Shown: positions 50,296 through 59,668 of the stretch, in pieces
Layout of the letters: every line of letters starts with the position of its first letter
How positions within the stretch are numbered: position 1 is the first letter of the stretch
Assembly: GCF_002858745.1 (NCBI RefSeq)
Contig: NZ_PJRO01000004.1
Location: forward strand, 390,967 to 454,966
Length of the DNA: 64,000 nt
DNA from: Mesorhizobium loti
GTDB taxonomy: Bacteria > Pseudomonadota > Alphaproteobacteria > Rhizobiales > Rhizobiaceae
Direction of reading: 5' to 3'
Made by a program: the position numbers and the translations under genes
The notes under the pieces: generated by a model
The model's database searches: none
The model's input: only the letters and a program-made list of their open reading frames with translations
What the model was told of the DNA's origin: nothing

Positions 50296-51420
50296 GTGAA
50301 AACAACAAAATTCCTGGGGGCAGCCCTGTTACTGACCGCGCTTGGTGCCTCCGCGGCTTATGCTGAAGACATTTCCATCGCGGTGGTCGGCCCGATGACA
50401 GGACAGCTCGCGACGATCGGCGATCAATTCAAGCAGGGCGCGCAAGCCGCTGCCGATGCGATCAACGCGGCCGGTGGCGTTGAAGGGCGCAAGATCAAGC
50501 TGGATATCGAAGACGACCAGTGCGACCCCAAGCAGGCCGTTTCGGTGGCCAACCGCATTGTCGGCAACGGCGTCAAGTTCATTGACGGTCACGCATGCTC
50601 TGGGTCAAGCATTCCGGCCTCCGCCGTCTATGCCGAAGCCGGTGCGCTGATGATGAGCCCTGCTTCATCCAATCCACTTATGACGGACGACGCAGCCAAG
50701 AAGGGCTGGTCGACGATCATGCGTCTATACACCCGTGACGACGCACAGGGCGCTTTCATCGGTCCCTGGATCGCGAAGAAATATGCCGGCAAGAACGTTG
50801 TCGTTCTGCACGACAAGAGCGCTTACGGCCAAGGCGTTGCCGACGCTGTGAAGAAGACCATGAATGATGCTGGCCTGAAGGACGTCCTCTACGAGGGTAT
50901 AAATGCCGGCGACAAGGACTATTCGGCACTGGTCACCAAACTGAAGGAATTGAAGGCCGACGTCGTCTATTTCGGTGGTTATCACCCGGAAGGCGGTTTG
51001 ATCTTGCGTCAGGCGGCCGAGCAAGGTCTCAAGTTCCAGCTGATCATGCCGGATTCGATTGCCAGCCCGGAATTTTGGCAGGTTGCCGGCCCGGCTGGCG
51101 AAGGCACGATGTTCGTGTTCCCGTCCGACCCGCAGGCGCGGCCGGAAGCCAAGCAAGCTGTCGAGAAGATCAAAGCCAAGGGTTTTGCGCCGGAAGGCTT
51201 CACGCTGTTCTCCTACGCCACGATCCAGGCTGTTGCCGAGGGCATCAAACGCGCCGGCAGCGACGATCCAGCCAAGGTCGCAGCGGCACTGAAGGACGGC
51301 AAGCCGATCAGCACTGTGGTGGGGGAGATTGTTTTCGATGAGAAGGGCGACCTGAAGAACGCCAAGTACGATATCAACCAGTGGCATGACGGCAAATACG
51401 CGCCGATCAAGTTGGACTGA
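50296..51420 (+). CDS. Branched-chain amino acid ABC transporter substrate-binding protein, copy 1
   Basis: 374 residues starting at GTG 50296, with signal peptide TTKFLGAALLLTALGASAAY cleaved before AEDISIAVVGPMTGQ. It is a type I periplasmic binding protein of the Leu/Ile/Val family: GPMTGQLATIGDQFKQGA, DDQCDPKQAVSVANRIV, GHACSGSSIPASAVYAE (ligand loop with a conserved disulfide to the earlier Cys), DKSAYGQGVADAVKKT and VYFGGYHPEGGLILRQA. No permease or ATPase genes are adjacent. A close paralogue follows 230 bp downstream with its own leader. The start is supported by comparing the two leaders. Confidence 0.93.
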   Translation: MKTTKFLGAALLLTALGASAAYAEDISIAVVGPMTGQLATIGDQFKQGAQAAADAINAAGGVEGRKIKLDIEDDQCDPKQAVSVANRIVGNGVKFIDGHACSGSSIPASAVYAEAGALMMSPASSNPLMTDDAAKKGWSTIMRLYTRDDAQGAFIGPWIAKKYAGKNVVVLHDKSAYGQGVADAVKKTMNDAGLKDVLYEGINAGDKDYSALVTKLKELKADVVYFGGYHPEGGLILRQAAEQGLKFQLIMPDSIASPEFWQVAGPAGEGTMFVFPSDPQARPEAKQAVEKIKAKGFAPEGFTLFSYATIQAVAEGIKRAGSDDPAKVAAALKDGKPISTVVGEIVFDEKGDLKNAKYDINQWHDGKYAPIKLD

Positions 51421-51444
51421 TCTCAGTTAGCCCATCACTTGCAA

Positions 51445-51473
51445 GGAATGGCCGGGGCTCGTCCGGCCATTCC
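51445..51473 (+). terminator. Stem-loop after first livJ-like gene
   Basis: GGAATGGCCGG (51445-51455) / CCGGCCATTCC (51463-51473), perfect 11-bp stem, 7-nt loop, but no T-tract. The corresponding hairpin after copy 2 has T-rich sequence. It may be a weak terminator or protect the 3' end while allowing read-through to copy 2. Confidence 0.55.
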
Positions 51474-51540
51474 GACTTGGATGTTTCAAGAAGACTGATC
51501 CGGTTTCTGCTTCGATCACAAGAATTGATCGTTGCATTAA

Positions 51541-51650
51541 CCGGACGCATGCAATGCCGTCCGGATGGACTTGACGAACTGCAAATTTTTGCGCCCATTG
51601 CACGCAAGCGCAGCCGGGAGGGCTTGCGCAAAGCAATGGGAGGGTTCGAG
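51541..51650 (+). ncRNA. Structured leader of second livJ-like gene (candidate cis-regulatory RNA)
   Basis: P1: CCGGACG (51541-51547) / CGTCCGG (51558-51564). Five bases later comes CTTGACGA (51570-51577); after 16 bases P2: CCCATTGC (51594-51601) / GCAATGGG (51633-51640), with an inner stem CGCAAGC (51603-51609) / GCTTGCG (51622-51628). P2 overlaps the SD GGGAGGG (51638-51644). Confidence 0.55.
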
Positions 51651-52775
51651 TTGAAATCAACAAAATTCCTGGGCGCAGCCCTGTTCGCTACGGCGCTCAG
51701 CGCCTCGGCGGCCTACGCCGAAGATATTTCCATCGCGGTGGTTGGGCCGATGACCGGTCAGCTCGCTCCGATCGGTGATCAGTTCAAGCAAGGCGCCAAT
51801 GCCGCTGCCGCTGCGATCAACGAAAAGGGCGGCATCGGCGGCAAGAAGGTCAAGATCGTCGTCGAGGACGACGCTTGCGATCCCAAGCAGGCCGTTTCGG
51901 TCGCCAACCGCATTGCGGCCGCGGGCATCAAGTTCGTCGACGGTCACGCCTGTTCCGGCTCCACCATTCCCGCTTCCGCAATCTATGCCGAAAACGGCAT
52001 CGTCATGATCACGCCGGCTTCGTCCAATCCGGAATTGACCGAAGCTGCCTTCAAGAAGGGCTGGCCGACGATCCTGCGCCTCTACATCCGTGACGATGCC
52101 GGCGGCAATTTCGTCGGCCCGTGGATTGCCAAGAAGTACGCCGGCAAGAATGTCGTGCTGCTGCATGACAAGAGCGCCTACGGCCAGGGCGCGGCGGATG
52201 CAGTCAAGAAGACCATGAATGAGGGTGGCTTGAAGGAAATCGCCTACGAAGGTATCAACGCCGGCGAGAAGGATTATTCGGCGCTTGTCACCAAGCTCAA
52301 GGAACTGAAGGCCGATGTCGTCTATTTCGGCGGTTATCATCCGGAAGGTGGTTTGATCAAACGTCAGGCCAAGGAACAGAACTTCGATTTCCAGCTGATC
52401 ATGCCGGACAGCCTCTCCAATCCGGAGTTCTGGCAGATCGCCGGTCCTGCTGGCGAAGGCACGATGTTCGTGTTCCCGTCCGACCCGCAGGCCAAGCCTG
52501 AAGCCAAGGACGCAGTGGCGAAGATCAAGGCCGGCGGCTTCTCGCCGGAAGGCTTCACGCTGTTCTCCTATGGCGTCATCCAGGCGGTTGCCCAGGGTAT
52601 CGAGCGCGCCGGGTCCGACGATCCGGCCAAGGTCGCAGCGGCACTGAAGGACGGCAAGCCGATCAGCACCGTGGTTGGTGAAATCACCCTGGATGAAAAG
52701 GGCGACATCAAGGATCCGAAGTTCGACATCAACCAGTGGCATGACGGCAAATACGCGCCGATCAAGCTGGACTGA
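51651..52775 (+). CDS. Branched-chain amino acid ABC transporter substrate-binding protein, copy 2
   Basis: 374 residues starting at TTG 51651 (an in-frame ATG at 51636 overlaps the SD; in copy 1 the equivalent ATG is out of frame, so TTG is preferred). Signal peptide STKFLGAALFATALSASAAY, mature AEDISIAVVGPMTGQLAPIG. Same domain order as copy 1 (DDACDPKQAVSVANRIA, GHACSGSTIPASAIYAE, DKSAYGQGAADAVKKT, VYFGGYHPEGGLIKRQA). The pair is a recent-looking tandem duplication with differences scattered through both lobes, including near the ligand cleft, so specificity may differ. Confidence 0.93.
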   Translation: MKSTKFLGAALFATALSASAAYAEDISIAVVGPMTGQLAPIGDQFKQGANAAAAAINEKGGIGGKKVKIVVEDDACDPKQAVSVANRIAAAGIKFVDGHACSGSTIPASAIYAENGIVMITPASSNPELTEAAFKKGWPTILRLYIRDDAGGNFVGPWIAKKYAGKNVVLLHDKSAYGQGAADAVKKTMNEGGLKEIAYEGINAGEKDYSALVTKLKELKADVVYFGGYHPEGGLIKRQAKEQNFDFQLIMPDSLSNPEFWQIAGPAGEGTMFVFPSDPQAKPEAKDAVAKIKAGGFSPEGFTLFSYGVIQAVAQGIERAGSDDPAKVAAALKDGKPISTVVGEITLDEKGDIKDPKFDINQWHDGKYAPIKLD

Positions 52776-52797
52776 GCTGGATCAATTCCACACAGAA

Positions 52798-52832
52798 GAA
52801 TGGCCGGGTTCGTCCCGGCCATGCTTTCTTGG
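52798..52832 (+). terminator. Terminator of the second livJ-like gene
   Basis: ATGGCCGGG (52800-52808) / CCCGGCCAT (52814-52822), followed by GCTTTCTT. Paralogous to the hairpin after copy 1. Confidence 0.75.
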
Positions 52833-52866
52833 ACTTATTGTGTTTGTTGCGGTCGGTGCCGATTGT

Positions 52867-54819
52867 TCAGGCGTCGGCCTCAATGAACCTGACAAGCACA
52901 GTCCCGTCGGTCACCTGCGCGCCTTCCGCGGCAATCTCGGCGATCACGCCGTCATGGGGAGCCGCGATCGTATGCTCCATCTTCATGGCCTCCAGAATCA
53001 GCAAGGGTTGTCCCTTGACCACGGCTTCGCCCGGGCCTGAACGCACCACCTTGACCAGACCTGGCATTGGCGCACGCAGGCTCGCGGTGCCTACAGCGGC
53101 ATCGTCGGTCTTTGAGAGTGGGTCCGGTACACCGAAATTGTAGCCCATGGCACCGGAGAAGACGGTGACATGCTCCGGCCAGCGGGCGAGCCGTTTGCCG
53201 CCGCTTGCACGAAGCGAATGGATGCCCTGGTCCGTCGCAATATCGAAACCGCCATCCATGCGCGGGGTGATCCGGGCCGCGATCGTGTTTTCCCCCAGCT
53301 TCAGCGCGATGTTTCGTGCACCGGCGTGGAAGTGGGCGTAGCCGATCAACGAAGACCACGGGTCGGATGGATCGCGGTGCTCCAACACATTCGCGGCTGC
53401 GAGCGCCGCGGTGGCGATCACATCGTCGCCGGCTGCGGGGATGGTGGTCAGCGTTTCCTGCTTGCGTCCGATCAACCCTGTGTCGACATCGCCTGAGGCA
53501 AAATCCGGGTCGGCGGCGAGTGCCGCCAGAAAGGCGGTGTTGGTGACCGAACCCGCTATTTCGGTTTCCGCCAGCGCCGTCTCAAGTGCCGACAATGCGT
53601 CCGCTCGGTCATTCCCATGTACGACGAGCTTGGCGATCATCGGATCGTAGTAGGGCGAAATGGCATCGCCTTCGCGGACGCCCGTTTCGATGCGCATGGC
53701 GGCGCCCGCAGGCGCCCTTTCGGGGAAACGCAGGTGGTGCAGCGTACCGATCGCCGGCAGGAAACCTTTCGTGGCGTCCTCCGCATAGAGCCTTGCCTCG
53801 AAGGCATGGCCCAAAAGCGTGATCTCGTCCTGTGTCTTTGGCAATTTCTCGCCGGAAGCCACGCGCAGTTGCCACTCGACCAGATCGATACCGGTGACCA
53901 TCTCCGTCACGGGATGTTCTACCTGCAGGCGCGTGTTCATTTCCATGAACCAGAAGCGGTCGGCCTTGAGTCCTTGCGAAGCGTCGACGATGAACTCGAT
54001 GGTGCCGGCGCCGGAATATTTGATCGCTTTGGCGGCCTTCACCGCGGCTTCGGTCATCGCCTTGCGCAGGGCGGGTGTCATGCCGGGGGCAGGGGCTTCC
54101 TCGATCACTTTCTGATGGCGTCGCTGCGCCGAGCAGTCGCGCTCATAGAGATGCACAGCACTGCCGAAATTGTCGCCGAAAACCTGCACCTCGATGTGGC
54201 GTGGTTTGTCGACATATTTCTCCACCAGCACGCGGTCGTCGCCGAAGGCGGCCTTTGCCTCGCGACGAGCGCCGGAAAGCGCCTCGGAGAAGTCGTCGGG
54301 ATCGTCGACGCGGCGCATCCCCTTGCCGCCGCCGCCGGCACGCGCCTTGATCAGCACCGGGTAGCCTATCTCGCGCGCCTTGGTTGCAAGCAGTACGATA
54401 TCCTGCGCTTCGCCGTGATAGCCGGGTACCACCGGTACGCCGGCTTTTTCCATCAGCCGCTTGGCGGCGTCCTTGAGACCCATGGCGCGGATGGAATTGG
54501 CCGATGGGCCGATGAAGACCAGGCCAGCAGCCGCGACCTGGTCGACGAAATCCGGGTTCTCAGAAAGGAAGCCGTAGCCCGGGTGAATGGCTTCGGCTCC
54601 TGTCTGCCTGGCGGCAGCAATGATGCGGTCGGCCTTGAGATAGCTTTCGCCGACTGGGGAGGCGCCGATATGCACTGCCTCATCGGCCATGGCGACATGC
54701 AGTGAGCCAGCGTCTGCGTCCGAATAGACGGCAACAGTGGTCACCCCCAGTCGGCGGGCCGTGCGGATGACGCGGCAAGCGATTTCACCACGGTTGGCGA
54801 TCAGGATCTTTGAGAACAT
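52867..54819 (-). CDS. mccA: Methylcrotonyl-CoA carboxylase biotin-containing alpha subunit
   Basis: 650 residues from ATG 54819 (GGAGG upstream): biotin carboxylase domain (MFSKILIANRGEIACRVIRT; ATP-grasp loop ARAGGGGKGMRRV; EMNTRLQVEHPVTEM), a linker, and a C-terminal biotinyl domain with LEAMKMEHTIAAPH, the Lys being biotinylated. The alpha subunits of acyl-CoA carboxylases are alike; assignment to methylcrotonyl-CoA rather than propionyl- or geranyl-CoA rests on the neighbouring ivd and mccB genes. It carries out the carboxylation step of leucine breakdown with MccB. It is the last gene of the minus-strand operon in this window. Confidence 0.92.
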   Translation of the reverse strand: MFSKILIANRGEIACRVIRTARRLGVTTVAVYSDADAGSLHVAMADEAVHIGASPVGESYLKADRIIAAARQTGAEAIHPGYGFLSENPDFVDQVAAAGLVFIGPSANSIRAMGLKDAAKRLMEKAGVPVVPGYHGEAQDIVLLATKAREIGYPVLIKARAGGGGKGMRRVDDPDDFSEALSGARREAKAAFGDDRVLVEKYVDKPRHIEVQVFGDNFGSAVHLYERDCSAQRRHQKVIEEAPAPGMTPALRKAMTEAAVKAAKAIKYSGAGTIEFIVDASQGLKADRFWFMEMNTRLQVEHPVTEMVTGIDLVEWQLRVASGEKLPKTQDEITLLGHAFEARLYAEDATKGFLPAIGTLHHLRFPERAPAGAAMRIETGVREGDAISPYYDPMIAKLVVHGNDRADALSALETALAETEIAGSVTNTAFLAALAADPDFASGDVDTGLIGRKQETLTTIPAAGDDVIATAALAAANVLEHRDPSDPWSSLIGYAHFHAGARNIALKLGENTIAARITPRMDGGFDIATDQGIHSLRASGGKRLARWPEHVTVFSGAMGYNFGVPDPLSKTDDAAVGTASLRAPMPGLVKVVRSGPGEAVVKGQPLLILEAMKMEHTIAAPHDGVIAEIAAEGAQVTDGTVLVRFIEADA

Positions 54820-54864
54820 CGGGGCCTCCATTGACGAAATACGGCTAAACACCCTTCGCGTTCG

Positions 54865-55272
54865 CTATTTCGGCGTGATCACCACAGAGGGCGCCGAGCG
54901 CTCAATGGGACCATGGAAGACCGCCTCTATGTTGTTGCCATCCGGGTCCAGGATGAAAGCGGCGTAGTAGCCCGGATGATAGCTGCGTTCGCCCGGCCCG
55001 CCATTGTCCTTACCGCCAGCAGCGAGGCCCGCTTCGTAGAACTTTGTTACCGTCTCGCGATCCGGCACCTGGAAGGCAAGGTGCACCCGTGACGTCTGCC
55101 CGCTGGCAGCGTCGATCCACAATTCGTCGGCCGAAAAGAAGGTCTCGCCCTCCAGGATGGAGTCGGTGCGGCCGATGGCGTCGAGCACAGCACGATAAAA
55201 GCGCTTCGTCGTCTCTAGGTTGGCTGCACGAAGATGGACATGGTCGATGAGGCGGCCGCGATGGAATTGCAT
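54865..55272 (-). CDS. VOC (glyoxalase/bleomycin resistance) family protein
   Basis: 135 residues with a single VOC domain: LIDHVHLRAANLETTKRFYR at the start (metal-ligand His), RVHLAFQVPDRETVTKFYEA and YYAAFILDPDGNNIEAVFHG, the last with the usual Pro-Asp-Gly-Asn-x-Ile-Glu. These small metalloproteins include lyases, isomerases and binding proteins; no substrate can be inferred. It is 45 bp upstream of mccA on the same strand and thus probably in the leucine-catabolism transcript. Confidence 0.85.
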   Translation of the reverse strand: MQFHRGRLIDHVHLRAANLETTKRFYRAVLDAIGRTDSILEGETFFSADELWIDAASGQTSRVHLAFQVPDRETVTKFYEAGLAAGGKDNGGPGERSYHPGYYAAFILDPDGNNIEAVFHGPIERSAPSVVITPK

Positions 55273-55414
55273 GATCTGCTCCGATGTTGGCTATTGGGGC
55301 GTAATGCGGCCGGATAAGTGTGTGGCCGAAAAGAATGCGCCGGCCACTCCTTCATGGTGAGGCCGGCGCAGAGTCGAATGGTTTTGCCGTTAGAGATCGG
55401 TTTGTCGGAACCGC

Positions 55415-55813
55415 CTATTTCGAGGCTGCGATCTCGCAGCCGCCGCCGTTCCTGACCTTGTAATGCTCGCGCGTCCGGACGCAGGATTCTAAGGCCTTTG
55501 TCTCTGCGGCTTCCTGTGTTTTCGCATTCAGCGAGGTGCCGCAGATGATGTACAGATCCACCACCCGCGAATAGGGCGTGGTCGCGTAGGCAGAATGACC
55601 GCCAGCCGCCACATAGCCTTTCCAGGCTTTGGTGCAGGGATCTTTCGCATTGCCTGACATAGTCGGTGGAAAGCGCTTGTCGCCTTCGCTGCCAGACAGA
55701 GAGCCTGCGTTTGTTATGCTTGACGAGGCTGCGAGAAGCATGCAGGCAAGAATGGATATATTCAAGGAACGAAGGTTTCGCAATTTTATCCCCATGCGCC
55801 CAGTGTTGAACAT
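55415..55813 (-). CDS. Exported hypothetical protein inside the leucine-catabolism cluster
   Basis: 132 residues from ATG 55813 (55795 is an alternative): a hydrophobic signal segment (LNISILACMLLAASSSITNA) and a secreted domain with cysteines (KDPCTKAWKGYVAAGGHSAY, LYIICGTSLNAKT, LESCVRTREHY, GGGCEIAASK). Four cysteines suggest two disulfides. The gene sits between mccB and the VOC gene with about 100-140 bp on either side, and its 5' region is AT-rich compared with its neighbours. Nothing links it to leucine breakdown, so it may be an insertion. No family recognised. Confidence 0.65.
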   Translation of the reverse strand: MFNTGRMGIKLRNLRSLNISILACMLLAASSSITNAGSLSGSEGDKRFPPTMSGNAKDPCTKAWKGYVAAGGHSAYATTPYSRVVDLYIICGTSLNAKTQEAAETKALESCVRTREHYKVRNGGGCEIAASK

Positions 55814-55914
55814 GGGAATTGATAGAAGAGATTGTTGCTTTTGAGCAACCGAATTCTTCGAATGTGCCGTATGAGGCAGGACATGATAGTCTTGTCGAAA
55901 ATAAACGCACAGCA

Positions 55915-57522
55915 TCACATCCTGAACACACCGAATTTCGTGTCTTCGATCGGCGCGTTGAGCGCGGCCGACAGCGAAAGCGCCAGCACTTCGCGCGACC
56001 TTGCCGGATCGATGATGCCGTCGTCCCACAGCCTGGCAGAAGAATAGAGCGGATGGCCCTCGCGCTCGTATTTCTCCAGCGTCGGGCGCTTGAATTCAGC
56101 CTCTTCGGCAGCCGACCAGGTGCCGCCCTTGCGTTCGATGTTCTCGCGCCGCACCAGCGCCAGCACCATCGCCGCCTGCTCGCCACCCATCACCGAAATG
56201 CGCGCGTTCGGCCACATCCACAGGAAGCGGGGAGAGTAGGCGCGGCCGCACATGCCGTAGTTGCCGGCGCCGAACGAGCCGCCGATGATCATCGTCACTT
56301 TCGGCACCTGCGCGGTTGCAACCGCCGTCACCAGCTTGGCGCCGTCCTTGGCGATGCCGCCGGCCTCGTACTTCTTGCCCACCATGAAGCCGGTGATGTT
56401 CTGCAGGAACACCAGCGGGATCTTGCGCTGACAGCATAACTCAATGAAGTGGGCGCCCTTCACTGCACTCTCGGAAAACAGCACACCATTGTTGGCGATG
56501 ATGCCGACGGGTATGCCGTGGAGGTGGGCGAAGCCGGTCACAAGCGTGGTGCCGTAGTTCTGCTTGAACTCGTCCAGCTCCGAACCGTCAACAATGCGCG
56601 CGATGACTTCACGCACATCATAAGGCTGGCGCAGGTCCGCCGGTACAATGCCATGGATCTCGCGTGGATCGTGGAGCGGTGCCGCAGGTGCACGCAGATC
56701 GAGCCCGATCTCCTTTCTGCGATTGAGATTACGCACGATGCGGCGACAGATCGCCAGCGCGTGATCGTCATCCATGGCGTAGTGGTCGGCGACGCCGCTT
56801 TCGCGGGTGTGTAGGTCGGCGCCGCCAAGTTCTTCGGCACTCACGTCTTCGCCGGTCGCTGCCTTCACCAGCGGCGGGCCGCCGAGGAAAATGGTGGCCT
56901 GTTTGCGCACCATGATCGATTCGTCCGCCATCGCCGGCACATAGGCGCCGCCCGCCGTACACGAACCCATGACGCAGGCGATCTGCGGAATGCCGGCCGC
57001 ACTCATATTGGCCTGGTTGTAGAAGATGCGACCGAAATGCTCGCGATCAGGAAACACTTCGTCCTGATTGGGCAGGTTGGCGCCGCCGGAATCGACCAGA
57101 TAGACGCAGGGCAGCTTGTTCTGCAGCGCTATTTCCTGCGCCCGCAGATGCTTCTTCACTGTCAGCGGATAGTAGGTGCCGCCTTTGACTGTGGCGTCGT
57201 TCACCACCACCATCACCTCGCGGCCCTCGACGCGCCCGATGCCGGCAATCATGCCGGCGGCAGAAATTGCGTCGTCATACATGTCCCAGGCAGCAAACTG
57301 GCCAATTTCCAGGAAGGGCGAGCCTGTATCAAGCAGTTGAGCCAGCCGGTCGCGCGGCAACAGCTTGCCGCGTGCAGTGTGGCGGGCCCGCGCCTCTTCT
57401 GAGCCGCCACACTGCACCAAAGCTGCCTTGTCCGAAATGTCAGTAACCAGCGCCCGCATGCGCTCTGCATTGGTGCGGAAACTTTCGGAGGAGGTTGAGA
57501 TGGAAGACTGGATGACCGGCAT
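55915..57522 (-). CDS. mccB: Methylcrotonyl-CoA carboxylase carboxyltransferase beta subunit
   Basis: 535 residues starting at ATG 57522 after a strong GAGGAGG. Carboxyltransferase fold: [40 protein letters not shown] (typical of methylcrotonyl-CoA carboxylase rather than propionyl-CoA carboxylase), [16 protein letters not shown], and [20 protein letters not shown] with [20 protein letters not shown] in the second half. The enzyme transfers carboxyl from biotin on MccA to 3-methylcrotonyl-CoA. It is downstream of ivd and upstream of mccA. Confidence 0.95.
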   Translation of the reverse strand: MPVIQSSISTSSESFRTNAERMRALVTDISDKAALVQCGGSEEARARHTARGKLLPRDRLAQLLDTGSPFLEIGQFAAWDMYDDAISAAGMIAGIGRVEGREVMVVVNDATVKGGTYYPLTVKKHLRAQEIALQNKLPCVYLVDSGGANLPNQDEVFPDREHFGRIFYNQANMSAAGIPQIACVMGSCTAGGAYVPAMADESIMVRKQATIFLGGPPLVKAATGEDVSAEELGGADLHTRESGVADHYAMDDDHALAICRRIVRNLNRRKEIGLDLRAPAAPLHDPREIHGIVPADLRQPYDVREVIARIVDGSELDEFKQNYGTTLVTGFAHLHGIPVGIIANNGVLFSESAVKGAHFIELCCQRKIPLVFLQNITGFMVGKKYEAGGIAKDGAKLVTAVATAQVPKVTMIIGGSFGAGNYGMCGRAYSPRFLWMWPNARISVMGGEQAAMVLALVRRENIERKGGTWSAAEEAEFKRPTLEKYEREGHPLYSSARLWDDGIIDPARSREVLALSLSAALNAPIEDTKFGVFRM

Positions 57523-57715
57523 ATTTCCTCCTCATGCGCTAACGGTGGCATCTGTTCGATGTATCAGCCACGCCCCATATGCGGCTAGCTTTTTGGCATG
57601 GCGGGGCGGCGGGCAGGCCCGTCGCTCGCTGATCGGAACCAGTGGGCGAAGGCATTCGTACTGTCTGAGCATTGAAAGACAGCCCGCGCGGCGCAAATGT
57701 CGCGCGGGTTCCACT

Positions 57716-58879
57716 TCAGATCGCCTCAGCCATCATTTCGCGGCCGATCAGCCAGCGGCGGATTTCGCTGGTGCCGGCGCCGATCTCGTAGAGCTTGGCG
57801 TCGCGCAGCAACCGGCCGGTCGAATAATCGTTGATATAGCCGTTGCCTCCGAGCAACTGGATGGCGTCGAGCGCCATCAACGTCGCCTTTTCCGCAGCGA
57901 ACAGGATGCAGCCGGCGGCATCCTTGCGGGTCGTCTCCTTGCGATCGCAGGCGGTTGCTACCGCGTAGACATAGGCGCGGCAGGCATTCATTGTCGTATA
58001 CATGTCGGCCAGCTTGCCCTGGACGAGCTGGAAACTGCCGATCGGCTGGCCAAACTGCTTGCGTTCGTGCACATAGGGCAGGACGACGTCCATGCAGGCA
58101 GCCATGATGCCGAGAGGGCCGCCGGCAAGCACCGTGCGCTCATAGTCGAGGCCGGACATCAAAACCTCGACGCCGCGTCCTTCTTCATGGAGCACGTTTT
58201 CGAACGGCACTTCAACATCTTCGAACACCAGTTCGCCGGTGTTGGAACCGCGCATGCCGAGCTTGTCGAGCTTCTGCGCCACCGAGAAGCCCTTGAAGCT
58301 GCGCTCGATGATGAAGGCGGTGATGCCGCGCGAATGCCGCTCCGGATCTGTCTTGGCATAAACCACCATGGTGTCGGCGTCAGGGCCGTTGGTGATCCAC
58401 ATCTTGGTGCCGTTCAGCACATAGCGGTCGTTCTTCTTGTCAGCGCGCAGGCGTAGCGACACCACGTCCGAGCCGGAACCGGCTTCCGACATCGCGAGCG
58501 CACCGACATGCTCGCCAGAACAAAGCCGGGGCAGATATTTTTCCTTTTGTGCCGGCGTCGCCCAGCGGTTGATCTGATTGACGCAAAGGTTGGAGTGGGC
58601 GCCGTAGGAAAGGCCGACCGAGGCAGAGGCGCGGCTGACTTCCTCCATCGCCACCACATGGGCCAGATACCCCATGCCTGAACCGCCATAGTCCGGATCG
58701 GCGGTCATGCCGAGCAGGCCGAGGGCGCCAAGCTCGAGCCACAGGTGCGGCGGAAACTCGTTGCTTGTGTCGATCTCCGCCGCCAACGGCGCGATCTTGT
58801 CCTGTGCAAAGCGCCGCGTAAGATCGCGCAGGGCCTCGATATCTTCGCTGTGCCCGAAATTAAGCGTGTTCGTGTACAT
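57716..58879 (-). CDS. ivd: Isovaleryl-CoA dehydrogenase
   Basis: 387 residues from ATG 58879: acyl-CoA dehydrogenase fold with [20 protein letters not shown] (FAD/substrate loop), [20 protein letters not shown] and the C-terminal [20 protein letters not shown] followed by [19 protein letters not shown]. The catalytic Glu of isovaleryl-CoA dehydrogenases lies in the helix bearing [20 protein letters not shown], where the Glu of Asp-Tyr-Glu-Arg is the expected base. It converts isovaleryl-CoA to 3-methylcrotonyl-CoA, passing electrons to ETF. The start overlaps the end of the TetR gene by 20 bp. Confidence 0.95.
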   Translation of the reverse strand: MYTNTLNFGHSEDIEALRDLTRRFAQDKIAPLAAEIDTSNEFPPHLWLELGALGLLGMTADPDYGGSGMGYLAHVVAMEEVSRASASVGLSYGAHSNLCVNQINRWATPAQKEKYLPRLCSGEHVGALAMSEAGSGSDVVSLRLRADKKNDRYVLNGTKMWITNGPDADTMVVYAKTDPERHSRGITAFIIERSFKGFSVAQKLDKLGMRGSNTGELVFEDVEVPFENVLHEEGRGVEVLMSGLDYERTVLAGGPLGIMAACMDVVLPYVHERKQFGQPIGSFQLVQGKLADMYTTMNACRAYVYAVATACDRKETTRKDAAGCILFAAEKATLMALDAIQLLGGNGYINDYSTGRLLRDAKLYEIGAGTSEIRRWLIGREMMAEAI

Positions 58880-59492
58880 GCTTTTGCTCCCCAGCAGGCT
58901 GTGGCGCGCCGACAAGGCGCATGGTCATGGCTAGATAGGTTTGCGTGACGCCATCGATCGATAGCCGCTCGCCGGGGCGATACCAGACGATGACGCCGGT
59001 CATCATCTGGATGAGTGCCATGGCGGTGAGGCCAATGTCGTCGACGGCAAAGGCGCCTGTTTCTGCACCGTCGCGCAGGATCGCGCGCAGTTCCTTCTCG
59101 TAAGTCGTGCGCATCTTCAGGATGTGGGTCAGCCGCTCCGGCGCAAGGCTGCGCAACTCCATGTTGGAGACATGCGTGGAAGACCGGCGCTCGATATGGA
59201 ACGCAATGTGGTTTTCGACATAGGCAGCGAGACGCGTAACCGGGTTCGCTGTCTCGGGGCGGGCCGTTTGCCATGCGGTCAGCAGCCCCGTCATGTGATC
59301 CTGCATCAGCGTGTAAAGCAGGTCTTCCTTGGTCGGGAAATAGCGGTAGAGCGCAGCCGCCTGCACACCCACTTCGGCAGCCAGCTGGCGCATGGAAACC
59401 GCCTCGTAGCCGTGGCGCGCGATCAGCACCAGCGCCGCCTCGCGGATCGCAGCCTCTGTCCTCTCGCCATCCGAGCCTGTCGTTCTGGCCAT
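58860..59492 (-). CDS. TetR family regulator of the ivd-mcc operon
   Basis: 210 residues from ATG 59492 (GGGAGAAAG upstream): an N-terminal TetR helix-turn-helix ([40 protein letters not shown] with [10 protein letters not shown]) and an effector domain with [20 protein letters not shown]. Because it heads the operon and overlaps ivd, it is probably an autorepressor relieved by an acyl-CoA or acid of the pathway. TetR-type LiuQ regulators of this pathway are known from other proteobacteria; identity with those is not proven here. Confidence 0.88.
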   Translation of the reverse strand: MARTTGSDGERTEAAIREAALVLIARHGYEAVSMRQLAAEVGVQAAALYRYFPTKEDLLYTLMQDHMTGLLTAWQTARPETANPVTRLAAYVENHIAFHIERRSSTHVSNMELRSLAPERLTHILKMRTTYEKELRAILRDGAETGAFAVDDIGLTAMALIQMMTGVIVWYRPGERLSIDGVTQTYLAMTMRLVGAPQPAGEQKHVHEHA

Positions 59493-59523
59493 CACTTTCT
59501 CCCGATGGATGAAAGAATAAAAC

Positions 59524-59531
59524 GAACGTTC
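59524..59531. promoter_or_regulatory. Candidate operator of the TetR regulator
   Basis: GAACGTTC, a perfect palindrome, lies 32 bp upstream of the TetR ATG in AT-rich sequence (context AAAACGAACGTTCAATT). Position and symmetry fit autoregulation. Confidence 0.4.
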
Positions 59532-59668
59532 AATTAATTCAAGAGGGGCGTCATTGCCACGCGACTGAATTGGACGAAAGGCTAGTGGATTCGGGTCGAC
59601 TGACGCCACGCGTGCGGAGGCAAGCTGCTTGCCGGTTCAGGACGGACAGTCCCTGAATGAAAGCGGAC

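Noticed and set aside
51636..51653. ATG start for the second livJ-like protein
   Set aside because: It overlaps the Shine-Dalgarno sequence, and in the first copy the matching ATG is out of frame, so GTG/TTG starts are more likely.
53617..54705. 362-codon plus-strand frame across mccA
   Set aside because: Antisense shadow of mccA, whose ATP-grasp and biotin motifs are intact.
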